Origin: Tepidimonas alkaliphilus
GTDB lineage: Bacteria; Pseudomonadota; Gammaproteobacteria; Burkholderiales; Burkholderiaceae_C
Direction of reading: 5' to 3'
Assembly: GCF_007556595.1 (NCBI RefSeq)
Contig: NZ_VJNB01000008.1
Coordinates: 62,001-126,000 of the forward strand
Length of the DNA stretch: 64,000 bases
The translations under genes and the position numbers were made by a program. Each line of letters begins with the position of its first letter. Within the stretch, counting starts at the first letter, position 1. The notes beneath the pieces are model-generated. The model made no database searches and was not told the origin of the DNA. It saw nothing but the letters and a program-made list of their open reading frames with translations. Positions 46,861 through 56,041 of this stretch are shown here, piece after piece.

Positions 46861-47700
46861 ATGAGCCAGACCATCACCCCAGAGCTGCGCGCCTGGATCG
46901 TGCAACAGGCGCAAGCGGGCTGCACGCCGCAGTCTGTGCTGGCCGCGATGCGCCGCGCCGGCTGGGACGAGGACGTGGCCCTGACCGCGATGGAGGAGGT
47001 CCTTCAAGCGCATTTGGCGACTTTGCCGATGACGACCTCTTTGCCCCGTCCCCACTTGGCGTTGGACGGCGGGCCTCGGGCGCTGGATGCGGGCGACCGC
47101 GTGGTGCAGGTGATCGCCACGTTGCGCCGACCGCGCTTGGCGGTGCTGGCCAATGTGCTGTCGCATGAGGAGTGCGAGGCGCTGATCGCGCTGGCGGCGC
47201 CGCGCCTGCAGCGCTCGCGCACGGTGCAAACCAGCACCGGCGGCGAGGAACTCAACCCCGACCGCACCAGCGACGGCATGTTTTTCCGCCGCGGCGAGAC
47301 GCCGCTGATCGAGCGCATCGAGGCGCGGCTGAGCCGCCTGCTGCACTGGCCGGTGGAGCACGGCGAGGGCTTGCAGGTGCTGCGCTACCGCGCCGGCGCC
47401 CAATACAAGCCGCATTACGATTATTTCGACCCCCAAGCGGCGGGCACTGCGCGCTTGACGGCGCGCGGCGGCCAGCGCGTGGCCACGGTGGTCATCTATC
47501 TGAACGAACCTGAGCGAGGCGGCGGCACCACCTTTCCGGACGTGGGGCTGGAGGTGTTGCCGCAGCGCGGCAGCGCCGTGTTTTTCGCCTATGACCAGCC
47601 CGATCCCGCCACGCTGACGCTGCACGGCGGCGCGCCGGTGCTGGAAGGCGAAAAGTGGGTCGCGACCAAATGGCTGCGCGAACGGCCGTTTACGCCCTGA
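46861..47700 (+). CDS. 2OG-Fe(II) oxygenase (prolyl 4-hydroxylase type)
   Basis: A 279-residue protein. The N-terminal 45 residues form a predicted three-helix UBA-like bundle ([40 protein letters not shown]). The C-terminal P4Hc domain (about residues 80-275) carries the Fe ligands: HYDYF (HxD) and a distal His in LTLHGGAPV, and the 2OG-binding Lys in [32 protein letters not shown] is typical. The substrate is unknown; bacterial relatives hydroxylate proline in translation factors or peptides. The ATG at 46861 is 32 bp after yaaA. Confidence 0.88.
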   Translation: MSQTITPELRAWIVQQAQAGCTPQSVLAAMRRAGWDEDVALTAMEEVLQAHLATLPMTTSLPRPHLALDGGPRALDAGDRVVQVIATLRRPRLAVLANVLSHEECEALIALAAPRLQRSRTVQTSTGGEELNPDRTSDGMFFRRGETPLIERIEARLSRLLHWPVEHGEGLQVLRYRAGAQYKPHYDYFDPQAAGTARLTARGGQRVATVVIYLNEPERGGGTTFPDVGLEVLPQRGSAVFFAYDQPDPATLTLHGGAPVLEGEKWVATKWLRERPFTP

Positions 47701-47714
47701 CCTTTGAGGACGCC

Positions 47715-48590
47715 ATGCAAGAGGCTGAAGGCGGCGCGCCTGCCGCGTGGTTGCACACGACGCCGCTGGGGCAATCCAGCGCCTACCCTGACCGTTACGA
47801 CCCGGGCCTGCTGTGCCCGCTGCCGCGCGCAGCGGCGCGCCAGGCTTTGGCGTTGCAAGGGCTGCCGCCGTTTACCGGCGCCGACGTCTGGACCGCTTAC
47901 GAAGTGAGCTGGCTGAACCCGCGCGGCAAGCCGCAGGTGGCCATGGCGCAGTTCACCATTCCCGCTGAAACGCCCAACCTGATCGAAAGCAAGTCGCTCA
48001 AGCTTTACCTCAACAGCCTCAATCACGAGCGCATGGCCAGCCTTGAGGAGGTGCGCGCGCGGCTGCGCGCGGATTTGACCGAGGCGCTGTGGCGCGGCAG
48101 CGAGCAGCCCCCTGGCCACATTGGAGTGCAATTGTGGACACCTGCACAATGGGGCGGCGAGCTGCACGGCGCGCTGCCGGGGCTAAGCTTGGATCGGCTC
48201 GATGTCGAGTGCACGCACGATGAGCCGGATACGGCGCTGCTGCGCGCCGACGCCACCCAGCCGCCGGTGCAAGAGGTGCTGACCTCCGACCTGTTTCGCA
48301 GCCTGTGCCCGGTAACGGGCCAGCCGGATTGGGCCAGCGTGCAGATCGCCTACACCGGCGCGCCGATCGACCAGGAAGGCTTGCTGCGCTACCTGGTGGG
48401 CTTTCGCCGCCACGCCGGCTTTCACGAGCAGTGCGTCGAGCGCATCTTTGTTGACCTTTGGCGGCGCTGCCAGCCGGTGCGGCTGGCGGTGCTGGCGCGC
48501 TTCACGCGCCGCGGCGGGCTGGACATCAACCCGTGGCGTACCAGCCATCCGCAGCCTCTGCCCGCAGCGCTGCGCTTGGCGCGGCAGTAA
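47715..48590 (+). CDS. queF: NADPH-dependent 7-cyano-7-deazaguanine reductase
   Basis: A 291-residue enzyme of queuosine synthesis, reducing preQ0 to preQ1. It has the two-domain (E. coli type) arrangement. The N-terminal half has [13 protein letters not shown] and the QueF motif [13 protein letters not shown]. The catalytic Cys is in [16 protein letters not shown], with the Asp seven residues on. The end is [13 protein letters not shown]. The ATG at 47715 with TTGAGGACGCC upstream is preferred over an earlier in-frame ATG inside the oxygenase gene. Confidence 0.96.
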   Translation: MQEAEGGAPAAWLHTTPLGQSSAYPDRYDPGLLCPLPRAAARQALALQGLPPFTGADVWTAYEVSWLNPRGKPQVAMAQFTIPAETPNLIESKSLKLYLNSLNHERMASLEEVRARLRADLTEALWRGSEQPPGHIGVQLWTPAQWGGELHGALPGLSLDRLDVECTHDEPDTALLRADATQPPVQEVLTSDLFRSLCPVTGQPDWASVQIAYTGAPIDQEGLLRYLVGFRRHAGFHEQCVERIFVDLWRRCQPVRLAVLARFTRRGGLDINPWRTSHPQPLPAALRLARQ

Positions 48591-48722
48591 GCGGGCCTTG
48601 TTGCTGAAAAAAACGGCACCGTGACGGCGACCCTTGCGGCTGCAGGCATCGCAGGCGTCGTTCAGCCGTTGTGCACAGCCTCATCCACAGCTGGCGGGGA
48701 CAAGCGGTTGCGGCTGGCGGCG

Positions 48723-49316
48723 TTACGCGTCGGTCTGGCCGGTCAACAGCCGCTGCACCAGCTCCACCGTGCTGCGCGCGCCCACCTTGCGCATCAGGCG
48801 CGCGCGGTGCACTTCCACCGTGCGCGGGCTGATGCCGAGCTGGCGCGCGGCCTGCTTGGCGGTGCAGCCCTTCAGCAGCAGCGCCGCCACCTCGCGCTCG
48901 CGGGCGGTCAAGCCCGGCTGCGCCGGACGGTGCGCCGACAGGTCTTCGAAGCTCCAGATGCCGGCGGCGTGCGGGTCGGCGCGATCCAGCGCGCGGCCCA
49001 TCACGTGGCACCAAAACAACTGGCCGGCTTGCGCGCCGCCCACGCGGCGCATCAGACGCTCATCGGCATACGTGCCGCAAGCGTTGAGGATCGGCGCGAT
49101 GCGCTCGCCAAACCGTTCAAATTCCGCCGCGCTGGGGTAGAGAATGCGAAAGCTTTGGCCGACCAGCTCCGCGCGCGTGGCGCCAAACATCTCGCACAGC
49201 GCTTCGTTGCAGTCGATCATCACGCGACGGCGCGACAAAGCCAGGCCCACCGGGGCCAGCTCAAAGGCCAGCCGATAATCTTCCAGCGTCGGGTATGAGG
49301 GCTGGGCGGGCGGCAT
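48723..49316 (-). CDS. PAS-LuxR family transcriptional regulator
   Basis: A 197-residue regulator. An N-terminal PAS domain (about residues 12-125: [49 protein letters not shown]) is joined to a C-terminal LuxR helix-turn-helix ([45 protein letters not shown]). No response-regulator receiver is present, so the PAS probably senses a small molecule directly. It is divergent from a CoA-transferase operon with an 81-bp shared intergenic, so control of that operon is likely. Ligand unknown. Confidence 0.87.
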   Translation of the reverse strand: MPPAQPSYPTLEDYRLAFELAPVGLALSRRRVMIDCNEALCEMFGATRAELVGQSFRILYPSAAEFERFGERIAPILNACGTYADERLMRRVGGAQAGQLFWCHVMGRALDRADPHAAGIWSFEDLSAHRPAQPGLTAREREVAALLLKGCTAKQAARQLGISPRTVEVHRARLMRKVGARSTVELVQRLLTGQTDA

Positions 49317-49397
49317 CCGGGTTAGTCGCTAAGCCATTCTACTTACATCCAGCCGGTGTATCGTAAAGGCTGTTCCCACCAACCAACAGGAGCACCC

Positions 49398-50105
49398 ATG
49401 AACAAGATCTACCCCAGCGCCCGGGCGGCCCTTGAGGGGGTGGTGCGCGACGGCCAGCTCATCGCGGTGGGCGGCTTCGGTCTGTGCGGCATCCCCGAAG
49501 CCCTGATCGACGCGCTGCGCGACAGCGGCGTCAAAGATCTGACGGTGATTTCCAACAACGCCGGCGTCGATGGCTTCGGTCTGGGCAAGCTGTTGGAGAC
49601 GCGCCAGATCAAAAAGATGATTTCCAGCTACGTCGGCGAAAACAAAGAATTTGAACGCCAATACTTGGCCGGCGAATTGGAGATTGAATTTACGCCGCAG
49701 GGCACGCTGGCCGAAAAGCTGCGCGCCGGCGGCGCGGGCATTCCGGCCTTTTACACCAAGACCGGGGTCGGCACGGTGGTGGCCGAAGGCAAGGAACACC
49801 GCGAGTTCAACGGCGAGACCTACATTTTGGAGCACGCGCTGTTTCCGGAGGTGGCGCTAATCAAGGCCCACGTGGCGGACCACGCCGGCAACCTGCGCTT
49901 TCGCTTGACGGCGCGCAACTTCAACCCGGCGGTGGCCATGGCTGGCAAGATTTGCATCGCTGAGGTTGAGCAGCTGGTGCCCACCGGCGCCATCGAGCCC
50001 GACGACGTGCACCTGCCCGGCATTTACGTGCACCGCATCGTGCACAACCCCAACCCCGAAAAGCGCATCGAGCGCCGCACCACGCGCGGCGAGCGCCCGG
50101 TTTGA
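49398..50105 (+). CDS. scoA: 3-oxoacid CoA-transferase subunit A
   Basis: A 235-residue alpha subunit of a class I CoA transferase that moves CoA between succinyl-CoA and acetoacetate or another 3-oxoacid. Features are [73 protein letters not shown], and [13 protein letters not shown]. The acetoacetate versus oxoadipate choice is not certain; SYVGEN is typical of Sco. ACAGGAGCACCC precedes the ATG. Paired with scoB 32 bp downstream. Confidence 0.92.
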   Translation: MNKIYPSARAALEGVVRDGQLIAVGGFGLCGIPEALIDALRDSGVKDLTVISNNAGVDGFGLGKLLETRQIKKMISSYVGENKEFERQYLAGELEIEFTPQGTLAEKLRAGGAGIPAFYTKTGVGTVVAEGKEHREFNGETYILEHALFPEVALIKAHVADHAGNLRFRLTARNFNPAVAMAGKICIAEVEQLVPTGAIEPDDVHLPGIYVHRIVHNPNPEKRIERRTTRGERPV

Positions 50106-50137
50106 CCCCTTGTTGGCCGCTTCAAGGAGAGCGCATC

Positions 50138-50776
50138 ATGCCCTGGACGCACGATGAAATGGCCGCGCGCGCGGCCCAAGAGCTGCAAGACGGCTTCTAC
50201 GTCAACCTTGGCATCGGCCTGCCGACGCTGGTGGCCAACCATGTGCCCGACCACATCGAGGTCTGGCTGCAAAGCGAAAACGGTTTGCTCGGCATTGGCC
50301 CTTTTCCATATGAGGACGAAGTCGATCCCGACCTGATCAACGCCGGCAAGCAGACCATCACGACGATTCCGGGCTCATCCACCTTTGGCAGCCACGACAG
50401 CTTTGCGATGATCCGCGGCGGCAAGATCAACTTGTCGATCCTGGGCGCGATGCAGGTCACGCCCAAGGGCGATCTGGCCAACTGGATGATCCCCGGCAAG
50501 ATGGTCAAGGGCATGGGCGGCGCGATGGACCTGGTGGCCGGCGTGCCGCGCGTCATTGTGCTGATGGAGCACGTGGCGCGCAAGAAAGACGGCACCGAGG
50601 ACTTGAAGATCATTCCCGAATGCACCCTGCCGCTGACCGGCAAGGGCGTGGTGGATCGCATCATCACCGACCTTGGCGTGATGGATGTCACGCCCGAGGG
50701 GCTCAAGCTGGTGGAGCTGGCCCCCGGCGTGACGCGCGAGTTCATCCAAAGCAAGACCGGCGTGCCGCTGCTGTAA
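50138..50776 (+). CDS. scoB: 3-oxoacid CoA-transferase subunit B
   Basis: A 212-residue beta subunit. The catalytic Glu is in the SENG motif ([16 protein letters not shown]). The oxyanion region is [29 protein letters not shown], and [16 protein letters not shown] is typical. It works with ScoA for ketone-body or 3-oxoacid use. AAGGAGAGCGCATC precedes the ATG. The operon faces away from the PAS-LuxR regulator. Confidence 0.93.
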   Translation: MPWTHDEMAARAAQELQDGFYVNLGIGLPTLVANHVPDHIEVWLQSENGLLGIGPFPYEDEVDPDLINAGKQTITTIPGSSTFGSHDSFAMIRGGKINLSILGAMQVTPKGDLANWMIPGKMVKGMGGAMDLVAGVPRVIVLMEHVARKKDGTEDLKIIPECTLPLTGKGVVDRIITDLGVMDVTPEGLKLVELAPGVTREFIQSKTGVPLL

Positions 50777-50816
50777 AGCCGCCGCGCGGGCTGGCGCCGC
50801 TGAGGATGACGATTCA

Positions 50817-51800
50817 ATGACGACCTCTCCAAGTCGCCCCCGCATCGGCCTGGCGCTGGGCAGCGGCGCGGCGCGTGGCTGGGCGCACATTGGCGTGCTG
50901 CGCGTGTTGCAAGAGGCCGGGTTGGAGCCTGACGTCGTTTGCGGAACCTCGATCGGCGCGCTGGTTGGGGCGGCCTACTCAGCCGGCGAGCTCGACCGGT
51001 TGGAAGCGTGGGTGCGCTCGCTCGGCTGGCGGCAGGTGGTCGGGCTGATCGACCTGCGCTTCGGCGGCGGTCTCATCCAAGGCGACAAGTTGGAGGCGTT
51101 GTTTCGCAGCCGCTTTATCGATGGCGGCATTGAGGCGTTGCCCAAGCCCTTTGGCTGCGTGGCGACGGATCTCGCCACCGGGCGCGAAGTCTGGCTGCGC
51201 CAGGGGCCGGTGATCGAGGCGGTGCGGGCTTCGATCGCCATCCCCGGCGTTTTCACCCCGGCGCGGCAGGATGGGCGGCTGCTGGTGGACGGCGGGTTGG
51301 TCAACCCGGTGCCGGTGTCGCTGGCGCGCGCGATGGGGGCGGAGGTGGTCATCGCCGTCGATTTGAACTGGGATCTGATGCGCCGGCGTCAGCGCGTGGC
51401 CAGCCGCGCGCGCGGGCCGCGGCGCGGGCTGCTGGAAGGATTGCTGCAGCGCTGGCGCGGCAGGGGCGCGGATGAGGTCGCCTCTGGGGCTGCGCAGGTC
51501 GCCGAAGCTTCGAAGGAGACCGTCTCGCCCTCGTTGCTGGATGTGTTGACCACCAGCATGGCCATCGTGCAGTGGCGCATCACGCAAAGCCGCCTGGCCG
51601 GCGAGCCGGCTGACGTCGTCATTCGCCCGGCGCTGGCAGACGTAGCGGCCATGGATTTTCACCGTGCGGCCCCGGCCATCGCAGCCGGTCGGCGCGCCGC
51701 GGAGCAGTCGCTGGCGGCGGTGCGCGAGGCGCTGGCGCTGTTGGATCCCGGCGCTGCGTTGCCGGCTGGGGACGATCAAGCCGCGGATCACCCAGTCTGA
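50817..51800 (+). CDS. Patatin-like phospholipase (RssA-like)
   Basis: A 327-residue protein of the patatin fold. The glycine-rich oxyanion segment is LALGSGAARGWAHIGVLRVL, the nucleophile Ser is in VVCGTSIGALVGAAY (GxSxG), and the catalytic Asp is in LLVDGGLVNPVP (DGG). The C-terminal 120 residues are variable, with a basic stretch. There is no signal peptide. Bacterial RssA/YchK-like proteins have unclear substrates. Its 3-prime end overlaps the convergent PAP2 gene by 13 bp. Confidence 0.92.
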   Translation: MTTSPSRPRIGLALGSGAARGWAHIGVLRVLQEAGLEPDVVCGTSIGALVGAAYSAGELDRLEAWVRSLGWRQVVGLIDLRFGGGLIQGDKLEALFRSRFIDGGIEALPKPFGCVATDLATGREVWLRQGPVIEAVRASIAIPGVFTPARQDGRLLVDGGLVNPVPVSLARAMGAEVVIAVDLNWDLMRRRQRVASRARGPRRGLLEGLLQRWRGRGADEVASGAAQVAEASKETVSPSLLDVLTTSMAIVQWRITQSRLAGEPADVVIRPALADVAAMDFHRAAPAIAAGRRAAEQSLAAVREALALLDPGAALPAGDDQAADHPV

Positions 51801-52480
51801 GCGCCCGCCCGTCGCCGTTGACGTAGCCGCCATCTGAACCAGCCGCAGCGCAGCAGCGCGCCAGTGACCAGCACCACCAGACCCGCGGCCAAGATGTCGG
51901 TCGGAAAGTGCGCTCCCTGCAGCACGCGCACCGCGCCGACGGCCAGTCCCGCCGCCAGACCCGCGGCCAGCGCCCGTAGCCAGGAGCGGCGGGCGCGCAG
52001 CGCCCCCCAAGCCAGCACCGTAAAGCCCGCCGCGGCGTGGCCGCTGGGCAGGCTGCAATTGCGCTCGCACGCTGAGGACGGCTGCCAAAACGGCTGATAC
52101 GCTGCCGAGCCGCCCCAGTGTTCCACGGCACGCGGGCGGGGCCGGCCCCAGTGGTCTTTCAGCAGCAGGTCGATCACCAAGCCGTGGGCCACGAGCGCCA
52201 TCAGCCACAGCGCCCAGGCCGCGCGGCGCCAGGCAGGCCGACAGCGCCTGCGCGGCCACACCAGGATCACGGCAGCCGCCAGCAAGACGAGCCAGCCCGC
52301 GCGCGGCACCCAGCGGTAAAGCGCCTGGGCCCAAGCCCACTCGGTGCCGATGAAGACGCCGCGCTGGGCGTCGAACGCCAAGTGGGTCAGCGCCACGTCG
52401 GCGCCGCTGAGCTGGACTGCGACCATCGCCGCCAACAGCGCCCCGGCAGCCCACCAGCCTGGGTCGAGTCGGCGCTTCAT
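51788..52480 (-). CDS. PAP2-family membrane phosphatase
   Basis: A 230-residue membrane phosphatase with about five helices. The three PAP2 motifs are present: KDHWGRPRP, CSLPSGHAAAG, and VRVLQGAHFPTDILAAG. Such enzymes remove phosphate from phosphatidic acid, undecaprenyl diphosphate or lipid A precursors; here the large loop with two Cys is periplasmic. The ATG at 52480 overlaps the stop of the glycosyltransferase gene, suggesting a joint role in envelope lipid handling. Confidence 0.9.
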   Translation of the reverse strand: MKRRLDPGWWAAGALLAAMVAVQLSGADVALTHLAFDAQRGVFIGTEWAWAQALYRWVPRAGWLVLLAAAVILVWPRRRCRPAWRRAAWALWLMALVAHGLVIDLLLKDHWGRPRPRAVEHWGGSAAYQPFWQPSSACERNCSLPSGHAAAGFTVLAWGALRARRSWLRALAAGLAAGLAVGAVRVLQGAHFPTDILAAGLVVLVTGALLRCGWFRWRLRQRRRAGAQTG

Positions 52481-54042
52481 GGAGCCTTCGGTGGCAGGGG
52501 GTGCAGCTGCCACGCCCAAAGCGCCCGCGTTTGGCCTGACAACGGGTCGGTCCAGTGCGCCGAGGCCAGCGGGTCGGCTTGCACAGCGGCAAGGCGGGCG
52601 ACCTGCGATCCGGCGACGGGGTCGTCCGCGATCAGCCAGACCGGTTGGTTTTGCCTCAGCAGCGTTTGCAGTCCGGCGACGTCCAGGCCGTGGCGCCACG
52701 CATCGTGGTAACGGGCCTGGCGCTGGGGATCCCAGGCGTACCATTGCACCGGTCGAGTGCGCCAGTGGTAGCGTCCGTGCGCCAGCACCGTGCGGGAGGC
52801 GCCAACCACCTGCGCGGGCGTGTTCGGCAGCGGTGCGGCCAGCTCGGCCCAGAGCACATCCCAGCCGCGCATGCGCGCCCAAAAATCCAAGCTGCGGGGC
52901 CACGGCTGCCCCAGCGCGCTGGCAATGCCGGGCGCCAGCAGCAGCGCCACCACCGCCAGCGCTTGCGGCGCCAGCCAGGCGGCAGCCTGCCGCGGCTGCA
53001 ACGGCAGCCGCAGCGCCAGCCACGCCCACCCGCCCAACAGGGCCGGCGCGGCCCAATTGATGTTGGCCCCGCCGCGCGCGGCTTGCGCCAAGCCCAACAG
53101 CAGCAGCGGCGCCGACAGCAGCACGGCAAAGCGGCGGGCGGCTTGCAGGCGATCCGCTTGCGCAGCGGTCACGGTTGCAGGGGAGGCTGTGGCATTGTGC
53201 GCCTGTCCAGCTCCGTCGGCTTGTCGGCGCGACCAGGCCAACCACGCCAGCGCCAGCGGCCCCAGCAACACCGCCTGCCCGAGCGCAAACGCCAGCGCGC
53301 CGCGCGCGGCGGCGTCGTCGTTGCGTTGCAGCGTGATGTCGGCGGTGTGGCGCCACGTGGGCCAACCCGCTTGCGCGTTCCAGGCGAGGTGGGGCGCAAC
53401 GATCACGCAAGCGACCACGCTGGCCAGCAACCCGCCGCGCAGCATCGGCAGCCAGCGCATCGCAGCCGGGCGCAGCGCCACCGCCGCCAGCAGCGCGCCG
53501 GGAATGAAGGCCAACATGGTGTATTTCGACAGCACGCCCGCGCCCACCGCAGCGCCCAGCAGACCCCAGCGGATCGCCGAAGTGGGCTGTTGCAGCGCCG
53601 ACCACAGCGCCCAGGCGGCCAGCGACCACATCAGCAGCAACGGCACGTCGGTGGTGGCGGCCCAGCTCAGCAGCAACAGCAGCGGCGAGGCCAACGCCAG
53701 CAGCGCGGCCAGCGCGCCCCGGCGCGCGTCGGCGCTCATGGCGGCAACCCAGCCGCCCAGCACCAGCGCGGTCGCTGCGGTCAGCAGGGACGACCAAGCT
53801 TTGACGCCGAGCTCATCGTGGCCGAAGAGGGCGGTGGAGCCGGCCATCAGCGCCGCGATCAGCGGCGGCTTGGAGTAGTAGCCCCACGCCAGCTCCTGCG
53901 ACCAGGCCCAATATTGCGCCTCATCGACATGCAAGGCCACGCCCAACCAAGGCCACAAAGCGGCGGGCGCTGCGCATGATAAAAGCGCCGCCACGAGGGC
54001 GGCGGTGCGCCAACGGCGCGAAGGGATGGTGTCCGGACTCAA
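52477..54042 (-). CDS. ArnT-like family 39 membrane glycosyltransferase
   Basis: A 521-residue protein with 11-13 helices of the GT39/ArnT (PMT_2) group. The first periplasmic loop has LHVDEAQYWAWSQELAWGYYSKPPLIAALM, the DExxYW donor/metal motif, then LLLLLSWAATTDVPLLLMW. The soluble C-terminal part has PVQWYAWDPQRQARYHD. Family enzymes transfer sugars from undecaprenyl or decaprenyl phosphate to lipid A or proteins. It uses a TTG start (54040-54042) fused with the upstream stop (TTGA), so translation is probably coupled to the UshA-like gene. Donor and acceptor unknown. Confidence 0.87.
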   Translation of the reverse strand: MSPDTIPSRRWRTAALVAALLSCAAPAALWPWLGVALHVDEAQYWAWSQELAWGYYSKPPLIAALMAGSTALFGHDELGVKAWSSLLTAATALVLGGWVAAMSADARRGALAALLALASPLLLLLSWAATTDVPLLLMWSLAAWALWSALQQPTSAIRWGLLGAAVGAGVLSKYTMLAFIPGALLAAVALRPAAMRWLPMLRGGLLASVVACVIVAPHLAWNAQAGWPTWRHTADITLQRNDDAAARGALAFALGQAVLLGPLALAWLAWSRRQADGAGQAHNATASPATVTAAQADRLQAARRFAVLLSAPLLLLGLAQAARGGANINWAAPALLGGWAWLALRLPLQPRQAAAWLAPQALAVVALLLAPGIASALGQPWPRSLDFWARMRGWDVLWAELAAPLPNTPAQVVGASRTVLAHGRYHWRTRPVQWYAWDPQRQARYHDAWRHGLDVAGLQTLLRQNQPVWLIADDPVAGSQVARLAAVQADPLASAHWTDPLSGQTRALWAWQLHPLPPKAP

Positions 54043-55889
54043 GGCGTATCGATAAAACGTTGCGTGCTGTAGAGCTCCAGCGGCAAGCGCGCAACGTTAC
54101 CACGGCCCTTCACGTATTGCAGAAACGCGTCGGCGTAATCGAGGAAGGTGTCCTCGCGGTTGGCGCCGGCGATGGCTTTGAGGGTGGCGTAGCCGTCGCC
54201 GCCGCCGGCCATGAAATCATTGGCGATAACGCGGTAAGTGGCGTTTGAATCCAGCGGCACCCAACTGCCGGAGGGATTGCGCCACTGCAGGTTGCTGACG
54301 CGCTGACCCGCGGGTTGATTCAGATCGACCTCAAAGCGCAGGCCGGCGGCGTAGGGGTAAGCCCCTGTGTTGCCCGCCAGCACCGACGTCAGGCCATCCT
54401 CCAGCGCGGCCTTGACCTGCGCGCCGCTCATGCGCAGGCGCACCAGCGTGTTTTTGAACGGCAGCAGCGTGTAAACGCGCCCCACCGTGATGTCGCCCGG
54501 GGCGATGTCCACGCGCACGCCGCCGGCGTTTTGCAGTGCGATGTCGGCCCCGCCGAAGCGCTGCCCCTGCTCCAGGAACGCCTGCGCCACCAGCTGCTGG
54601 ATGTCGCCGCCGTGGGCGTTGACGCGCTCGCTCTTGTTGCAGACGTCGCCCAGCGCCGAGCGCGTCACGTCGCGCTTGGTGCCGGGCACGCGGCGCAGGC
54701 ACAGTTCCTCGGTGGCGGCGCCGACCTTGGTCTGGCCAAAAGCCGCTTTTTCGGCGGCCAGCGGCGCCAGCGCCTGCTCAGCCTTCGGCGACGGCGCCTG
54801 CACGCGCAGACCTGGCTGCGCGCGCAGGTCGGCCACCATCGCTGCGCGGTCGGCGTCGCTGAGCGCGCCGCTGGAGCGGCGCACGTTGTCGCTGACGAGG
54901 ACATGCGGCTGGCCGGCGCATTCGGTCACCACGCCGCGGCCATCAAAGCGCACGCGCAGCTCGCCGACCGCGTAGGCGTATTGCCACGCCTGCACGATGC
55001 AGACCGGCTCGCCATCCTTGTTGCGAGCTTGGGTGGGGTAGGGGCCGCTGGGGGTCAGACCGACGTCGGCAAAGCTGCTGGGGCCCAGCAGGGTGTGCGA
55101 GTCGCCGCCAACGATGACATCCACGCCGCTTAAGCGCGCCGCCAACTGTTGATCGGCCTGATAGCCGAGGTGGGTCAGCAACACGATCTTGTTGACGCCT
55201 TGCGCGCGCAGCGCGTCGATCTCGCGCTGCGCGGCGGTGGCCTCGTCTTCAAAGGTGGTGCCGGCGTCGGGACGCGAGCTTTGAAGCGTCTTGGCTGCCA
55301 CCGTCAGGCCGACGATGCCGATGGGCTGACCGCCGCGCTGCACCACGGTGCTGGCGCGCACTTTGCCGGCCAGCGGGCTGCCGCTGCGCGGCTTGAGGTT
55401 GGCCGACAGCACCGCGGTGCGGCAGCTGCCCTTGGCCAGCTCGTCGATGAACTTGGCTGCGCCGGCATCACCGTTGTCGAACTCGTGGTTGCCCAGCGTC
55501 AGCGCGTCGAAGCAAACCGTGTTCATCAGCGTGGCGTCGGCGCGGCCTTCGGTCAGCGTGTAGTAAAGGTCGCCGGTGATGGCATCCCCCGCGTGCAGCG
55601 TCAACACGTTGGGCTGGCCGCTGCGCAGCGCTTCAATCGCGCCGGCCACGCGCGCAAAGCCGCCCAGATCAACCGTGACGGCCTCGCGCGCGCCGGCGGC
55701 GTTTTTGAGCCGCAGCGTGGTGGTCTCAGCGTCCAGCCGCGAGTGGTGATCGTTGAGGTGCAAGATGGTCAGATCCAGCGGATCTCCATCCGAAGAGCCC
55801 AGACAACCCGCCAGGGCGGCGCTGAAGGCAACGGCCATCGCCCCGCGCAGCAAGGGGCGGCAAACCAACGGCTGACGCAACACGGGCAT
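54039..55889 (-). CDS. UshA-like 5'-nucleotidase / bifunctional metallophosphatase (lipoprotein)
   Basis: A 616-residue periplasmic enzyme. A signal peptide ends in a lipobox (ALAGC, Cys at about residue 29). The metallophosphatase domain has TILHLNDHHSRLD, TLHAGDAITGD, LTLGNHEFDNGD, LLTHLGYQADQQ and GGDSHTLLGP. The 5_nucleotid_C domain (about 330-600) has NAGGVRVDIAPGDITVG and ANDFMAGGGDGYATL. It probably releases phosphate from nucleotides. The start at 55889 is fixed by AAAGGAGC upstream. A Pho-box-like element lies about 92 bp before it, and phoD lies upstream in the same direction. Confidence 0.92.
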   Translation of the reverse strand: MPVLRQPLVCRPLLRGAMAVAFSAALAGCLGSSDGDPLDLTILHLNDHHSRLDAETTTLRLKNAAGAREAVTVDLGGFARVAGAIEALRSGQPNVLTLHAGDAITGDLYYTLTEGRADATLMNTVCFDALTLGNHEFDNGDAGAAKFIDELAKGSCRTAVLSANLKPRSGSPLAGKVRASTVVQRGGQPIGIVGLTVAAKTLQSSRPDAGTTFEDEATAAQREIDALRAQGVNKIVLLTHLGYQADQQLAARLSGVDVIVGGDSHTLLGPSSFADVGLTPSGPYPTQARNKDGEPVCIVQAWQYAYAVGELRVRFDGRGVVTECAGQPHVLVSDNVRRSSGALSDADRAAMVADLRAQPGLRVQAPSPKAEQALAPLAAEKAAFGQTKVGAATEELCLRRVPGTKRDVTRSALGDVCNKSERVNAHGGDIQQLVAQAFLEQGQRFGGADIALQNAGGVRVDIAPGDITVGRVYTLLPFKNTLVRLRMSGAQVKAALEDGLTSVLAGNTGAYPYAAGLRFEVDLNQPAGQRVSNLQWRNPSGSWVPLDSNATYRVIANDFMAGGGDGYATLKAIAGANREDTFLDYADAFLQYVKGRGNVARLPLELYSTQRFIDTP

Positions 55890-55980
55890 GCTCCTTTGCG
55901 ATATCCGGCGTGAGCCGGGCGCGCGCCCGGCCCGGGTCATGGTTGAGCAACAATCTCGACCAAGATGTTGCCGCACGCCC

Positions 55981-55998
55981 TTGACGGTTCCGTGACCG
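55981..55998 (-). promoter_or_regulatory. Pho-box-like element upstream of the UshA-like gene
   Basis: Minus-strand CGGTCAC-N4-CCGTCAA has the 7-4-7 layout of the PhoB box (CTGTCAT-N4-CTGTCAT), with five of seven matches in each repeat. It lies in the 152-bp phoD-nucleotidase intergenic, about 92 bp before the start codon. Confidence 0.45.
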
Positions 55999-56041
55999 CG
56001 GTTTCCGGGCGGCCGCGGCGACCGCTTTCGGCTGGGCCCCC

